64,000 nt of DNA from Mycobacterium sp. ACS4054 (GTDB lineage: Bacteria; Actinomycetota; Actinomycetes; Mycobacteriales; Mycobacteriaceae), in NCBI RefSeq assembly GCF_001667275.1, contig NZ_LZHV01000061.1, forward strand, positions 248,001 to 312,000. The letters are read 5' to 3'. Under the pieces are notes generated by a model. That model made no database searches. It saw only the letters and a program-made list of their open reading frames with translations, and was not told where the DNA came from. Shown here in pieces: positions 1-8,818 of the stretch. Positions within the stretch are counted from its first letter, which is position 1, and each line of letters begins with the position of its first letter. A program made the translations under genes and the position numbers.

Positions 1-300
1 CTCATAGACCTGCAGCAACCGCCACGGTGCCCGGTAGATCGCGTCGGGCACGGAGAGCTGGACCGGATAGCGCTCGCTGACCTTCAGTTCGCCCTGGGCT
101 TGCGGGGTGTCACAGTCGTCGAGGTTGAGCACGCTGCAGTACAGGTAGGGCCCCACCCTGGTGAGGTGGCCGTGCGAGTACGCGCTGATCTCCGGGCGCT
201 GCGCACCGGACGGGCGCACCAGCAGCCAGGTGCCGACACCGACCGCCACGCACACCACCGTCATCAGGCCGGCGAGCAGCACGGCCACACCGCGTTTCAC
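1..300 (-). CDS. DUF2771-like exported protein, partial (C-terminus beyond window)
   Basis: One hundred codons are visible on the minus strand, starting with GTG at 300 and open to the window edge. The N-terminus is Met-Lys-Arg followed by a hydrophobic stretch (residues 4-25) and a short Trp-Leu-Leu segment, so it is a signal peptide or membrane anchor. The exported part has two cysteines (YCSVLNLDDC) that could form a disulfide. Position and sequence match what I recall of the M. tuberculosis Rv0875c family (DUF2771), which has no known function. The start codon overlaps the TGA of the upstream permease as GTGA, so the two are probably translationally coupled. Confidence 0.7.
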   Translation of the reverse strand, partial: MKRGVAVLLAGLMTVVCVAVGVGTWLLVRPSGAQRPEISAYSHGHLTRVGPYLYCSVLNLDDCDTPQAQGELKVSERYPVQLSVPDAIYRAPWRLLQVYE

Positions 301-1982
301 TCGGGCACCACCGCCGGGCTGCCGCGAAGCGCGCCCTCCTGCTCGACCATGACGGGCCGGTTCCCCCCGAGGCCGGGGATCAACGAATTCCCTTGGAAAC
401 TCACGAGTGTCTGCGCCAACCCGAGGATGAGTATCGCCGTGACCGCGGTGAAGCCGACCCACAGTTCGGTGTAGACCAAGACGCCGACGGCGCCGCCCAG
501 CACCCAGGCCAGCTGCAGCGTCGACTCCGAGCGCCCGAACCCCGACGCCCGCGATTCCTCCGGCAGATCGTTCTGCAAAGAGGCGTCCAGCGAGGCCTTC
601 GCGATGGCGCTCGAGCCCGACGTGACCAGCGTGGCGATCACGGCCGCCGCCAGGGTCCCCGCCACCGACGCCGCCAGCGCGACCGCCGAGACCGCCAGCG
701 TGCAGCGCACCACCAGCACGGCCGGCCGGCCCAGCCGCAGGCGCGCGGCGGCGAAGTTGCCGGCGAAATTGCCGATGCCCGCGGCCGCGCCGATCATGCC
801 GAGCATGCCCAGCTGAACCCAGCCGCTCGCTTGGTGTGCCTTGGCGACGAAAGCCGGGTACAAGAACAGGAAGCCCACCATGACCTTGATGGTGCAGTTG
901 CCCCACAACGAGGTGATGATGTTGCGGCCCAACGGCTGTCGCAGCGTTCCGCCGACCCTCTTGACTTCTTTGTGCCAGCTTCGCCGCTGCGGTTCGCTCT
1001 GCTGACGGTAGCTCAACGTGGCGGGCACCTCACCCGCCGTCACCTCGACCCAGCGGGGGATCCGCATGGACAGCGAGGCGCCGACGACCGTCACCGCGAT
1101 GACGACGAACAACGCGCCCGGCAGCTTGAACAGGTGCGTGCAGACGAACTCGACCCCGGCCGCGATGGCCCCGCCGGCGATGGTGCCGCCGAGCAGACCG
1201 AACACGGTGAGCCGCGAGTTCACCCGCACCAGGTCGATGGTGGGCGGCATGACGCGCGGGGTCACCGCGCTGCGCAGCACGCTGAACGACTTGGAGAACA
1301 CCATCATGGCCAGCGCGCACGGATAGAGCACCCAGGACGGGTAACTCCCGGTGGCACCGTCGTAGTTCATGATCAGCACCAGCGCCAACGCCGTCCGCAG
1401 GACGAACGACGCGGCCAGGGCGACGCGGCGGCCGTGCTGCAACCGGTCCAGCGCGGGGCCGATGAGCGGCGCGATGACCGCGAACGGCGCGATGGTGATC
1501 AGCAGGTACAACGCCACCCGGCCCTTGCTCTCCCCGGTGGCCGCCGCGAAGAACAGGGTGTTGGCCAGCGCCACCGCCATCGCGGCGTCCACCGCGAAGT
1601 TGGCCACCACCGGCCACGTCAGCGCGGTCAGACCGGACTTGTCGGCGCCGTCGGCGGTGGCGGCGCGCTGCACCATCCAGTACATCCGCGAACCCATCTC
1701 GCGGCTGCGCAGCGCGGCGGCGCGGGTGACGGTGATTCGTTCGCCGGCCGCGGCGCCCCGCGGTGGCGGGCTGTCGATGGGATCCGGCTCCGACTCCTGG
1801 CCGATGGGCGGCAGGTAGCGGTTGGCGCTCGGCATCGGCGGGGGCCGGCGGGTCCGCTGGTCGGCGCCCTCGCCGGCGGGGTAGTTGGCCGTGCCCGGAT
1901 GCTGATTGTGGGCCCCATTGCGGGGCCGGCGCCCCGGGTTGGAGGCCACGCGGCCCGGATCGTCACGCCGCCGTCCAGACAC
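297..1982 (-). CDS. MFS transporter (Rv0876c-like)
   Basis: A 561-residue integral membrane protein. The first ~100 residues are Pro/Arg-rich and probably cytoplasmic. From about residue 120 to 540 there are around twelve hydrophobic segments. A loop with DRLQHGRR resembles the conserved MFS loop between helices 2 and 3. The substrate cannot be told from sequence. The GTG at 1982 follows a purine-rich stretch (AGGGGAGA). A shorter start inside the disordered N-terminus is possible. It is divergent from the DUF3027 gene and coupled to the DUF2771 gene downstream. Confidence 0.8.
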   Translation of the reverse strand: MSGRRRDDPGRVASNPGRRPRNGAHNQHPGTANYPAGEGADQRTRRPPPMPSANRYLPPIGQESEPDPIDSPPPRGAAAGERITVTRAAALRSREMGSRMYWMVQRAATADGADKSGLTALTWPVVANFAVDAAMAVALANTLFFAAATGESKGRVALYLLITIAPFAVIAPLIGPALDRLQHGRRVALAASFVLRTALALVLIMNYDGATGSYPSWVLYPCALAMMVFSKSFSVLRSAVTPRVMPPTIDLVRVNSRLTVFGLLGGTIAGGAIAAGVEFVCTHLFKLPGALFVVIAVTVVGASLSMRIPRWVEVTAGEVPATLSYRQQSEPQRRSWHKEVKRVGGTLRQPLGRNIITSLWGNCTIKVMVGFLFLYPAFVAKAHQASGWVQLGMLGMIGAAAGIGNFAGNFAAARLRLGRPAVLVVRCTLAVSAVALAASVAGTLAAAVIATLVTSGSSAIAKASLDASLQNDLPEESRASGFGRSESTLQLAWVLGGAVGVLVYTELWVGFTAVTAILILGLAQTLVSFQGNSLIPGLGGNRPVMVEQEGALRGSPAVVPE

Positions 1983-2079
1983 GTTGGAGATTCTCCCCTA
2001 TGGCGACGACATGCGTCTGCAGGTACGGGGTGTGGCTCGCCAACCTAGTATTGGAACCGCAATGCAGGAAGGGGACAGC

Positions 2080-3024
2080 GTGACCGGGCCGATCGAGGAA
2101 TCCGCCGTGGCGACCGTGGCCGAGTGGCCCGAGGGCCTGGCGGGGCTGCTCACGGGCGCGGTGGACCAGGCCAGGGCCGCCGTCGTGGAGTTCAGCGGCG
2201 CCGAGGCGGTGGGGGACTACCTGGGCGTCAGCTACGAGGATCCGGCCGCGGCCACCCACCGATTCCTGGCGCATCTGCCCGGTTACCAGGGCTGGCAATG
2301 GGCCGTCGTCGTCGCCGCGCACCCGGGCGCCGACCACGCCACCGTCAGCGAGGTGGTGCTGATCCCGGGACCGACGGCCTTGCTGGCGCCCGAGTGGGTG
2401 CCATGGGATCAGCGGGTGCGCCCGGGCGACTTGAGCCCGGGAGACCTGCTGGCGCCGGCGGCCGACGATCCGCGACTGGTCCCCGGCTACACCGCCAGCG
2501 GTGACCCGCAGGTCGACGAGACCGCCGCCGAGGTCGGGCTGGGCCGGCGTTGGGTGATGAGTGCCTGGGGCCGCGCCGAGGCGGCCGAACGATGGCACAC
2601 CGGCGATCACGGCCCCGACTCACCGATGGCGCGCTCCACCAAACGGGTGTGCCGCGACTGCGGTTTCTTCTTGCCCCTGGCGGGATCGCTAGGCGCGATG
2701 TTCGGGGTGTGCGGCAACGAGCTGTCGGCCGACGGGCAGATCGTCGACAAGCAGTACGGATGCGGGGCGCATTCGGACACCCCGGCCCCGGCGGGCACCG
2801 GGTCGCCCGCCTACGAGCCGTACGACGACGGCGTGCTCGATGTCGCGGAGGCGCCGCCGGCGGCGCCCGAGCCGGTCCAGGCCCGCGCCGAGGAGGCTGC
2901 GCCGGACGGTGGCGGGGAGCCCGAACCGGAGCCGACGGCGTTGACGCCCGAGACGCCCGAGACCCCCGAGCCCCAGCCCGAGGCACCCGAAACGCCGGAG
3001 CCCGAGCAGCCGCAGGCGGACTAG
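2080..3024 (+). CDS. DUF3027 family protein with acidic Pro/Glu tail (Rv0877-like)
   Basis: A soluble protein of 314 residues. A cysteine-containing segment near residues 190-230 (CRDCGFFLPLAGS, then FGVCGNE and YGCGAH) looks like a zinc-binding knuckle typical of DUF3027. The last ~60 residues are a low-complexity Pro-Glu-Thr tail. I chose GTG 2080 because AGGAAGGGG sits just upstream. An in-frame ATG at 2062 and longer readings from 1906 lack a comparable site. Function is unknown. The stop codon overlaps that of the convergent SRPBCC gene in the tetramer CTAG. Confidence 0.75.
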   Translation: MTGPIEESAVATVAEWPEGLAGLLTGAVDQARAAVVEFSGAEAVGDYLGVSYEDPAAATHRFLAHLPGYQGWQWAVVVAAHPGADHATVSEVVLIPGPTALLAPEWVPWDQRVRPGDLSPGDLLAPAADDPRLVPGYTASGDPQVDETAAEVGLGRRWVMSAWGRAEAAERWHTGDHGPDSPMARSTKRVCRDCGFFLPLAGSLGAMFGVCGNELSADGQIVDKQYGCGAHSDTPAPAGTGSPAYEPYDDGVLDVAEAPPAAPEPVQARAEEAAPDGGGEPEPEPTALTPETPETPEPQPEAPETPEPEQPQAD

Positions 3025-3476
3025 CCCTTTTCGGCGGCGGCCTTGATTCTGGCCAGCGAGGTGTTCATCCCGTCGACCAGTTCGCGTTCGAAGTTGGTGG
3101 TGCCGCCGAACAGCGTGTTCACCGACAGGTTCGAAAACGCGGTGACGCCGTTTTCGGCGTGCCGGCTTTCGGTCACCCGGGTGCCCGCGCCGGTGGGTTC
3201 GAGTTCGTAGCTCCAGATCGTGCCGTTGGTCTGGACGCGGAACGCCAGCTTCGTCTCGGGGATGACCTCGACGATGGTGGACGTGGTCGGCCAGAACATC
3301 CGGTTACGGCGATTGAGGTTGAGGGTGCGCGTGCCCTGGCGCAGCGGGCCGAAGCTCTTCATCCAGCGGCATTGCGGGCTCCACTCCGGCATCCGCCGAA
3401 GGTCGGATATCAACTCCCACACCTTGGAAACCGGTGCGTCGATATCGATTTGGGCTTGCAGCAGCGGGGCTACCAT
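3021..3476 (-). CDS. SRPBCC (START/polyketide cyclase-like) protein
   Basis: 151 residues with the hallmarks of the SRPBCC lipid-binding fold: a first strand ending IDIDAPVSKVWELISD, a middle TSTIVEVIPETKLAFRV strand pair, and a long C-terminal helix. Such proteins bind or modify hydrophobic ligands; the ligand here is unknown. The ATG is preceded by GGGAGG. I do not recall a gene at this place in M. tuberculosis, where PPE13 sits nearby. It is followed on the same strand by a small membrane protein gene that starts further upstream. Confidence 0.75.
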   Translation of the reverse strand: MVAPLLQAQIDIDAPVSKVWELISDLRRMPEWSPQCRWMKSFGPLRQGTRTLNLNRRNRMFWPTTSTIVEVIPETKLAFRVQTNGTIWSYELEPTGAGTRVTESRHAENGVTAFSNLSVNTLFGGTTNFERELVDGMNTSLARIKAAAEKG

Positions 3477-3506
3477 CGATCCTCCCGGGTTGGTGTCGAG
3501 TGCGGG

Positions 3507-3782
3507 TTAGTCGTGCTCGAAGTAGTTTTCGAGCCCGGCCTGAGCGCCGCGCGCGCCGCGGCGGGCCTCGGCGAGTTGTAACACGAAGATCCCGGTGCCG
3601 AGCGCCCCGACGCCGAGCCCGGCCAGGGTGACCGGGCGCCAGCTCTGAAGCGAGGGCACGAGAAACGCGGCGGCCAGCGCGGCCAGCCAGCCCAGCGCGC
3701 CGAGCGCGACGAACGGCCACGCGTTGAGTAGCGCGGGCGGCAGCGGCGGGGCTTCGCGGGCCCGGCCGGGTTCAACAGACAT
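3507..3782 (-). CDS. small two-helix membrane protein (Rv0879c-like)
   Basis: 91 residues with two hydrophobic helices (about residues 20-43 and 50-68) and a short charged tail. ATG 3782 is preferred over longer readings because a TATGTT -10 hexamer at 3795-3790 lies exactly 7 nt upstream, which predicts a leaderless mRNA. The resulting length equals what I recall for Rv0879c. No function is known. Confidence 0.75.
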   Translation of the reverse strand: MSVEPGRAREAPPLPPALLNAWPFVALGALGWLAALAAAFLVPSLQSWRPVTLAGLGVGALGTGIFVLQLAEARRGARGAQAGLENYFEHD

Positions 3783-3789
3783 CGCGATC

Positions 3790-3795
3790 AACATA
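3790..3795 (-). promoter_or_regulatory. -10 element for leaderless small membrane protein gene
   Basis: TATGTT on the minus strand, 7 nt before ATG 3782. It fits the mycobacterial TANNNT consensus and places the transcript start at the start codon. No convincing -35 is visible. Confidence 0.45.
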
Positions 3796-3950
3796 GCCCG
3801 CCGCGGGTGCGGGCCGCCGGACGGTGGCGCGGCCGGGCGGAAAGCGCGGGTTACGCGCCGGGGCAAGCGCTTCGGCGACCCGCCGCCGGCGGCGCTGAGG
3901 ACAACATCCGACGTTCACGGGTTCGTATCCCGATTCCTCGACGTTGCGTG

Positions 3951-3956
3951 TAACCT
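3951..3956 (+). promoter_or_regulatory. -10 element for leaderless marR operon
   Basis: TAACCT, 6 nt before ATG 3963. It predicts transcription starting at the A of the start codon for the MarR-methyltransferase-membrane protein operon. Confidence 0.45.
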
Positions 3957-3962
3957 CGCGCC

Positions 3963-4394
3963 ATGCCTGACAGCGATGCGCGGCTGGCCAGCGACCTGTC
4001 GCTGGCGGTCATGCGGCTGGCCCGCCAACTCCGGTTTCGAAACCCGTCGTCACCGGTGTCGTTGTCGCAGCTGTCGGCGCTGGCCACGCTGGCCAACGAG
4101 GGCCCGATGACGCCCGGCGCGCTGGCGATTCGCGAGCGGGTTCGGCCGCCGTCGATGACCCGCGTGATCGCCTCGCTGGCCGACATGGGCCTGGTGGATC
4201 GCGCCCCGCATCCGGTCGACGGCCGGCAGGTGCTGGTCTCGGTATCCCAGTCCGGCGCCGAGCTGGTGAAAGCCACTCGCCGCGCCCGCCAGGAGTGGCT
4301 GGCCAAGCGGCTGGCGACGCTGGACAGCGAGCAACGCGACACCCTGCGCAGCGCGGCCGACCTGATGCTGGCCCTGGTCGACGAAGGCCCGTGA
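3963..4394 (+). CDS. MarR family transcriptional regulator (Rv0880-like)
   Basis: 143 residues with a winged helix-turn-helix: helices around ALATLANEGPMTPGALA and RPPSMTRVIASLADMGLV, and a wing with DGRQVLVSVS. This is the normal MarR layout and length (I recall 143 aa for Rv0880). It probably dimerises and represses promoters in response to small phenolic or oxidant ligands. Its GTGA junction with the next gene makes it the first gene of a three-gene operon. Autoregulation is likely but I see no clear dyad. Confidence 0.9.
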   Translation: MPDSDARLASDLSLAVMRLARQLRFRNPSSPVSLSQLSALATLANEGPMTPGALAIRERVRPPSMTRVIASLADMGLVDRAPHPVDGRQVLVSVSQSGAELVKATRRARQEWLAKRLATLDSEQRDTLRSAADLMLALVDEGP

Positions 4395-5218
4395 GCCACG
4401 ATGGCCTGAACGTTCAGGACGTCGACGATCCGGACGACCCGCGGCTCGACGATTTCCGCGACCTGAACAGCGTCGATCGTCGTCCCGACCTGCCGTCGGG
4501 CAAGGGACTGGTGATCGCCGAAGGCGTGCTGGTCGTGCAGCGCATGCTGGCCTCCCGGTTCACCCCGCACGCCCTGCTGGGCACCGAGCGCCGGCTCGGC
4601 GAGATCGCCGCCGAGCTCGCCGGCAATGCTGCGCCGTTCTACCGGGCCTCCGCCGACGTCATGGCGCAAGTGGTGGGCTTCCACCTCAACCGCGGGGTGC
4701 TGGCCGCCGCCCGGCGGGTGCCGGAACCCGGCGTCGCCGAACTGCTCGACCATGCCCGAACCGTCGCGGTGCTCGAGGGCGTCAACGATCACGAGAACCT
4801 GGGCTCGATCTTTCGCAACGCGGCCGGACTCGGCGTGGACGCGGTGGTGTTCGGCGGCGGTTGCGCCGACCCGCTGTACCGTCGTGCCGTCCGCGTCTCG
4901 ATGGGCCACGCGCTGCTGGTCCCGTACGCCCGAGCGACGGACTGGCCCGCCGAGCTGGCCACGCTCAAAGACAAGGGATTTCGGCTGCTGGCGATGACCC
5001 CGGACACCAGGGCCTGCGCTCTGCCCGAGGCCATGGCGGCCGCGCGCGACGAACGCGTCGCGGTCTTGGTGGGCGCCGAGGGGCCGGGGCTGACGCCCGC
5101 GACCCTGCGCATGAGCGACGTCCGCGTGCGCATCCCGATGTCGCGCGGCACCGACTCGCTCAACGTCGCCACTGCGGGGGCTTTGGCGTTCTACGAACGG
5201 GTTAGGCTCGGCTCGTGA
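4391..5218 (+). CDS. SpoU/TrmH-family RNA 2'-O-methyltransferase (Rv0881-like)
   Basis: 275 residues from GTG 4391, which overlaps the upstream TGA (GTGA). The C-terminal half holds the three SPOUT motifs: ENLGSIFRNAA (135-145), VGAEGPGL (227-234) and IPMSRGTDSLNVATA (248-262). These form the trefoil-knot AdoMet site and dimer interface. The N-terminal ~110 residues should be the RNA-recognition domain. The enzyme should methylate a ribose 2'-OH in rRNA or tRNA; the exact nucleotide is not readable from sequence. Confidence 0.88.
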   Translation: MSHDGLNVQDVDDPDDPRLDDFRDLNSVDRRPDLPSGKGLVIAEGVLVVQRMLASRFTPHALLGTERRLGEIAAELAGNAAPFYRASADVMAQVVGFHLNRGVLAAARRVPEPGVAELLDHARTVAVLEGVNDHENLGSIFRNAAGLGVDAVVFGGGCADPLYRRAVRVSMGHALLVPYARATDWPAELATLKDKGFRLLAMTPDTRACALPEAMAAARDERVAVLVGAEGPGLTPATLRMSDVRVRIPMSRGTDSLNVATAGALAFYERVRLGS

Positions 5219-5487
5219 CCGACGATTCCGTGCCTTGGGCAACGGGTTTGACGGTCGCGGGGTTCGTGGCCGCAGTGACCGGGGCCGCCATCGTGGTGCT
5301 CAGTTTGGGACTGGTCCGGGTGCATCCGTTGCTCGCGGTCGCGCTCAACCTCGTGGCGGCGGGCGGGTTGGCGCCGACCCTGTGGGGATGGCGTCACAAG
5401 CTGGTGCTGCGCTGGTTTTTGCTGGGCGCGGGAATCGGGGTCGCGGGGGCGTGGCTGACGCTGCTCGCTTTGACGGTGGCGCGGTAA
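5215..5487 (+). CDS. small membrane protein, DUF2530-like (Rv0882-like)
   Basis: 90 residues with three hydrophobic segments (about 11-33, 37-53, 63-86) joined by short loops, including WGWRHKLVLR. The GTG overlaps the methyltransferase stop as GTGA, so it is the last gene of the operon. No enzymatic motif is visible. The convergent sepH gene ends 12 nt downstream. Confidence 0.75.
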   Translation: MTDDSVPWATGLTVAGFVAAVTGAAIVVLSLGLVRVHPLLAVALNLVAAGGLAPTLWGWRHKLVLRWFLLGAGIGVAGAWLTLLALTVAR

Positions 5488-5499
5488 CGCCAAAAAAGG

Positions 5500-6291
5500 C
5501 TAGCGCTGTCCGCCCGAGCGCACGCCGAGCAGCACATCCTCCCACGCCGGGATGACGGGCTTACCCCGTCGGGTGTGCACCGGCTGCTCGGGCCGGGCGG
5601 GCTCCTCTTGCGTGGCTTGCGCGGCTTGCGCGGGGGCTGCGGCCGGTTTCGCCGGCTCCTCGAAGTCGACGTGCGACACCCGCGCGAGCGGCCGCAGCGG
5701 GCGGTCGAAGTTCGGATCGATCAGCTCCTTGGCCGCATCGTCGATGGCCGTGACCGTTCCGCCGTGCGCGCCGGGGGCGAAGGAGAAGTGCGCGATGTTG
5801 TCGGACCGGCCGGCCTTCCAGGCAAGCTGCACGGTCCAGCGGCTGTCCTCGTTGCGCCAGGCGTCCCAGCTGAGCCGGTCGTGTTCCAGACCGCGCGTCA
5901 CCAGCGCCGCGCTCACGGTGTCCAGCAGGGTGAGCACCGCGGGGCCGTCGGCGAGCACCGGATGCGCGGCCGTGGCCAACTCCGCCGCGCGGGCGCGTTC
6001 CAGCAACACGGGGTGCGCGAACCGGCGGACCCGCGAGATGTCGGAGCCCGACGCCGCGGCCACCTGTTCGACGGACGCGCCGGCCCGGATCTTGGCCTGA
6101 ATCTCCTTGGGGCTCAGCATGTTTGTCACCTGGATGTCGAGCTGCGGTTGCTCGGTCGGGATGGTCTCGCCGCGCACCGCGGCCTTCAGCTGATCGTCGA
6201 CCGCCAGTTTGAATTGCTCCTCCGGGTTGCCGGCCTCGCAGATGACGTGTTTGCCGTCGGCGCCGATCCCAACCATTTTGAGTTCCCGCAT
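5500..6291 (-). CDS. sepH: septation protein SepH (DUF3071)
   Basis: 263 residues. The N-terminal DUF3071 region contains a helix-turn-helix-like segment (IRAGASVEQVAAASGSDISR, about 92-111). A disordered Ala/Pro-rich linker leads to a conserved C-terminal motif, RGKPVIPAWEDVLLGV. SepH binds FtsZ and promotes its assembly in actinobacteria (established for Streptomyces and mycobacterial homologues). ATG 6291 is chosen for the excellent GAGGAG site 5 nt upstream; readings starting upstream of this site are unlikely. Confidence 0.88.
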   Translation of the reverse strand: MRELKMVGIGADGKHVICEAGNPEEQFKLAVDDQLKAAVRGETIPTEQPQLDIQVTNMLSPKEIQAKIRAGASVEQVAAASGSDISRVRRFAHPVLLERARAAELATAAHPVLADGPAVLTLLDTVSAALVTRGLEHDRLSWDAWRNEDSRWTVQLAWKAGRSDNIAHFSFAPGAHGGTVTAIDDAAKELIDPNFDRPLRPLARVSHVDFEEPAKPAAAPAQAAQATQEEPARPEQPVHTRRGKPVIPAWEDVLLGVRSGGQR

Positions 6292-6409
6292 GGTTTCTCC
6301 TCGCAGGCTCCGTGCAGGTCGACGGACCCGTCTCGTGCGCACTCTAGTGCAGCTGACGCCCTCAACCTGTGGTGACACGCTGGGCGGTTGCGGGCTGATT
6401 GCGAGGCGG

Positions 6410-7528
6410 TTACAGGTTTTCGACCACCCAGTCGATGCACTGCGTCAAGGCGCTGACGTCGTCGGGGTCGACCGCCGGGAACATCCCGACCCGCAACTGG
6501 TTGCGCCCGAGTTTGCGGTAGGGCTCGACGTCGACGATGCCGTTCGCCCGCAAAACCTTCGCGACGGCCGAGGCGTCGACGTCGTCGACGAAGTCGATGG
6601 TGCCGACCACCTGGGACCGCAGCCCGGGGTCGGCCACGAACGGCGTGGTGTACGACCGCTCCTCGGCCCAGGAGTACAACCGCTGCGACGAGTCGGCGGT
6701 GCGCTTGACCGCCCACTGAAGCCCGCCGTTGCCGAGCATCCAGTCCAGCTGCTCGGCCATCAGCGCCAGGGTGCCGATCGCCGGGGTGTTGTAGGTCTGG
6801 TTCTTCAGGCTGTTGTCCACCGCGATCGGCAGCGACAGGAAGTCGGGCACCCAGCGGCCGGACCCCGCGATGGATTCGACCCGCGCCAGCGCCGCCGGGC
6901 TCATGATCGCCAGCCACAGGCCGCCGTCGCTGGCGAAATTCTTCTGCGGGGAGAAGTAGTAGGCGTCGGTGTCGCCGATCTCGACCGGCAGGCCGCCGGC
7001 GCCGGAGGTCGCGTCGATGAGAACCAGGGCGTCCCCGGCTTCGGCGGGACGGCGCACGGGCACCGCGACCCCGGTCGAGGTCTCGTTGTGTGCCCAGGCG
7101 ATCGCGTCGACCGAGGGATCGCCCTGCGGCTCGGGGGCGCTGCCCGCGTCTGCCTTGATGATGATCGGGTCGCCGACGAACGGGTTGCCCGCGACCGCCG
7201 AGGCGAACTTCGAGCTGAACTCGCCGAAGGACAGGTGCAGCGAGCGCTCGTCGATCAACCCGAACGCCGCGGCATCCCAGAACGCCGTCGCGCCGCCATT
7301 GCCGAGGATGACCTCGTAGCCGTCCGGCACCGAGAACAGCTCGGCGACTCCCGTCCGGACCCGGCCCACCAGATTCTTGACCGGCGCCTGCCGGTGCGAC
7401 GTGCCGAACAGCGGGGCCGCGGTGGTGGTCAGCGCCTCCAACTGTTCGGGCCGGACCTTGGAAGGGCCGCATCCGAAGCGGCCGTCGCGGGGTTTGATGT
7501 CAGCGGGAACCTCGAGCTGGTCAGCCAT
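6410..7528 (-). CDS. serC: phosphoserine aminotransferase
   Basis: 372 residues of the class V aminotransferase fold. The PLP Schiff-base lysine is K196 in YYFSPQKNFASDGG, preceded by AHNETSTGV and the IDATSGAGG aspartate motif. It converts 3-phosphohydroxypyruvate and glutamate to phosphoserine and 2-oxoglutarate in serine synthesis. In bacteria related enzymes also act in pyridoxal phosphate synthesis. ATG 7528 has a TACCCT -10 hexamer 7 nt upstream, which favours it over the in-frame TTG at 7534. Confidence 0.95.
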   Translation of the reverse strand: MADQLEVPADIKPRDGRFGCGPSKVRPEQLEALTTTAAPLFGTSHRQAPVKNLVGRVRTGVAELFSVPDGYEVILGNGGATAFWDAAAFGLIDERSLHLSFGEFSSKFASAVAGNPFVGDPIIIKADAGSAPEPQGDPSVDAIAWAHNETSTGVAVPVRRPAEAGDALVLIDATSGAGGLPVEIGDTDAYYFSPQKNFASDGGLWLAIMSPAALARVESIAGSGRWVPDFLSLPIAVDNSLKNQTYNTPAIGTLALMAEQLDWMLGNGGLQWAVKRTADSSQRLYSWAEERSYTTPFVADPGLRSQVVGTIDFVDDVDASAVAKVLRANGIVDVEPYRKLGRNQLRVGMFPAVDPDDVSALTQCIDWVVENL

Positions 7529-7535
7529 GCCCAAC

Positions 7536-7541
7536 AGGGTA
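7536..7541 (-). promoter_or_regulatory. -10 element for leaderless serC
   Basis: TACCCT on the minus strand, 7 nt before ATG 7528. It predicts a leaderless serC transcript. Confidence 0.45.
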
Positions 7542-7660
7542 GTGAGCGGACCTGACCGGCCACGCGGCGGTCCGATCGCGGGCGACCCGGGCCCCGGCGA
7601 AAGCGCTGGCCGCGACCGCTCGGCGTTTCGCGCCCTGTGACGCAGGGCACACCAAAACCG

Positions 7661-7673
7661 TGACCACTGGTCA
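7661..7673. promoter_or_regulatory. perfect 13-bp dyad TGACCA-C-TGGTCA
   Basis: A perfect palindrome (6+1+6) in the serC/diiron oxygenase divergent region, about 100 bp before the oxygenase start. It is a candidate operator of unknown regulator. Confidence 0.3.
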
Positions 7674-7708
7674 GTTCACAGTGCCGCAACCGGGTCTGGA
7701 AGATATGC

Positions 7709-7723
7709 GGTACCTGCGGTACT
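7709..7723. promoter_or_regulatory. candidate operator GGTACC-N3-GGTACT upstream of diiron oxygenase
   Basis: GGTACCTGCGGTACT forms an imperfect dyad that overlaps a TACTGT -10 hexamer (7720-7725), about 50 bp before ATG 7773. The same twelve fixed bases occur at 60460-60474 before the second diiron oxygenase gene. A repressor of the TetR type would fit the size and placement; the regulator itself is not identified. Confidence 0.45.
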
Positions 7724-7772
7724 GTCTGGACACAGCACGTCCAAATGTAAACCTCGTTGGGGAGGCTTGGAT

Positions 7773-8798
7773 ATGGCCAGGACACGCATGGTTCGGCGCT
7801 GGCGCCGCAATATGGAAGTGCGCGACGACACCGAATACGTCAACACGCTTGCCACATTGTCCGAGGGGTCGGTGCGGCGAAATTTCAACCCGTATACCGA
7901 CATCGATTGGGATTCAGCGGAATTCGCCGTCACGGAGAACGACCCGCGGTGGATCCTGCCCGAGACCGACCCCCTGGGTCGCCACCCGTGGTATCGGGCG
8001 CAGTCGGACGAGCGCAAGATCAAGATCGGCATGTGGCGCCAGGCCAACGTGGCCAAGGTCGGTTTGCACTTCGAGTCGATCCTGATCCGCGGACTGATGA
8101 ACTACACGTTCTGGGTGCCGAACGGGTCCCCGGAATACCGGTACTGCCTGCACGAATCGGTCGAAGAGTGCAACCACACGATGATGTTCCAGGAGATGGT
8201 CAACCGCGTCGGCGCCGACGTTCCGGGCATGCCGCGGCTGCTCAAGTGGCTCTCGCCGCTGGTTCCCCTGGTCGCCGGTCCGTTGCCGGTGGCATTCTTC
8301 ATCGGCGTGCTCGCTGGCGAGGAGCCGATCGATCACACGCAGAAAAACGTTCTGCGCGAAGGCAAGTCGCTGCACCCGATCATGGAGCGGGTGATGGCCA
8401 TCCACGTGGCCGAGGAGGCGCGGCACATCTCCTTCGCCCATGAGTTCCTGCGCCGGCGGGTGCCGCAGTTGACGCGCCGCCAGCGGTTCTGGACGGCGCT
8501 GTACCTGCCGCTGACGATGAAGGTCCTGTGCCGGGCGATCGTGGTGCCGCCCAAGGCGTTCTGGCAGGAGTTCGACATTCCTCGCGAGGTGAAGCGGGAG
8601 CTGTTCTTCCGCTCGCCGGAATCGCGAAAGTGGCTGAGCGACATGTTCGGTGACGTCCGGATGCTGGCCCACGACACCGGGCTGATGGAGACGCGCTCGG
8701 CGCGGCTCATGTGGCGGCTCTGCAAGATCGACGGCAAGCCGTCGCGTTACCGCAGCGAGCCGCAGCGCCGGCACCTGGCCGCGGCGCCGGCCGCCTAG
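7773..8798 (+). CDS. AurF-like diiron oxygenase (Rv0885-like)
   Basis: 341 residues of a helical ferritin-like protein. Diiron-ligand motifs are visible as HESVEECNHTMMF (about 128-140) and HVAEEARHISFA (about 210-221), the EExRH pattern of AurF-type N-oxygenases. The family oxidises substrates such as arylamines with O2 and an external reductant; the substrate here is unknown. ATG 7773 has GGGGAGG 7 nt upstream and beats the TTG at 7767. fprB starts 20 nt downstream, so a ferredoxin reductase is probably co-transcribed and could supply electrons (inference). Confidence 0.8.
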   Translation: MARTRMVRRWRRNMEVRDDTEYVNTLATLSEGSVRRNFNPYTDIDWDSAEFAVTENDPRWILPETDPLGRHPWYRAQSDERKIKIGMWRQANVAKVGLHFESILIRGLMNYTFWVPNGSPEYRYCLHESVEECNHTMMFQEMVNRVGADVPGMPRLLKWLSPLVPLVAGPLPVAFFIGVLAGEEPIDHTQKNVLREGKSLHPIMERVMAIHVAEEARHISFAHEFLRRRVPQLTRRQRFWTALYLPLTMKVLCRAIVVPPKAFWQEFDIPREVKRELFFRSPESRKWLSDMFGDVRMLAHDTGLMETRSARLMWRLCKIDGKPSRYRSEPQRRHLAAAPAA

Positions 8799-8818
8799 GG
8801 CCGCACGGGTAATCGCCT

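Noticed and set aside
393..2048. A long plus-strand reading frame (about 550 codons) across the MFS gene
   Set aside because: It is antisense to a clear membrane transporter and encodes an Arg/Gln/His-rich sequence typical of GC-rich shadow frames.
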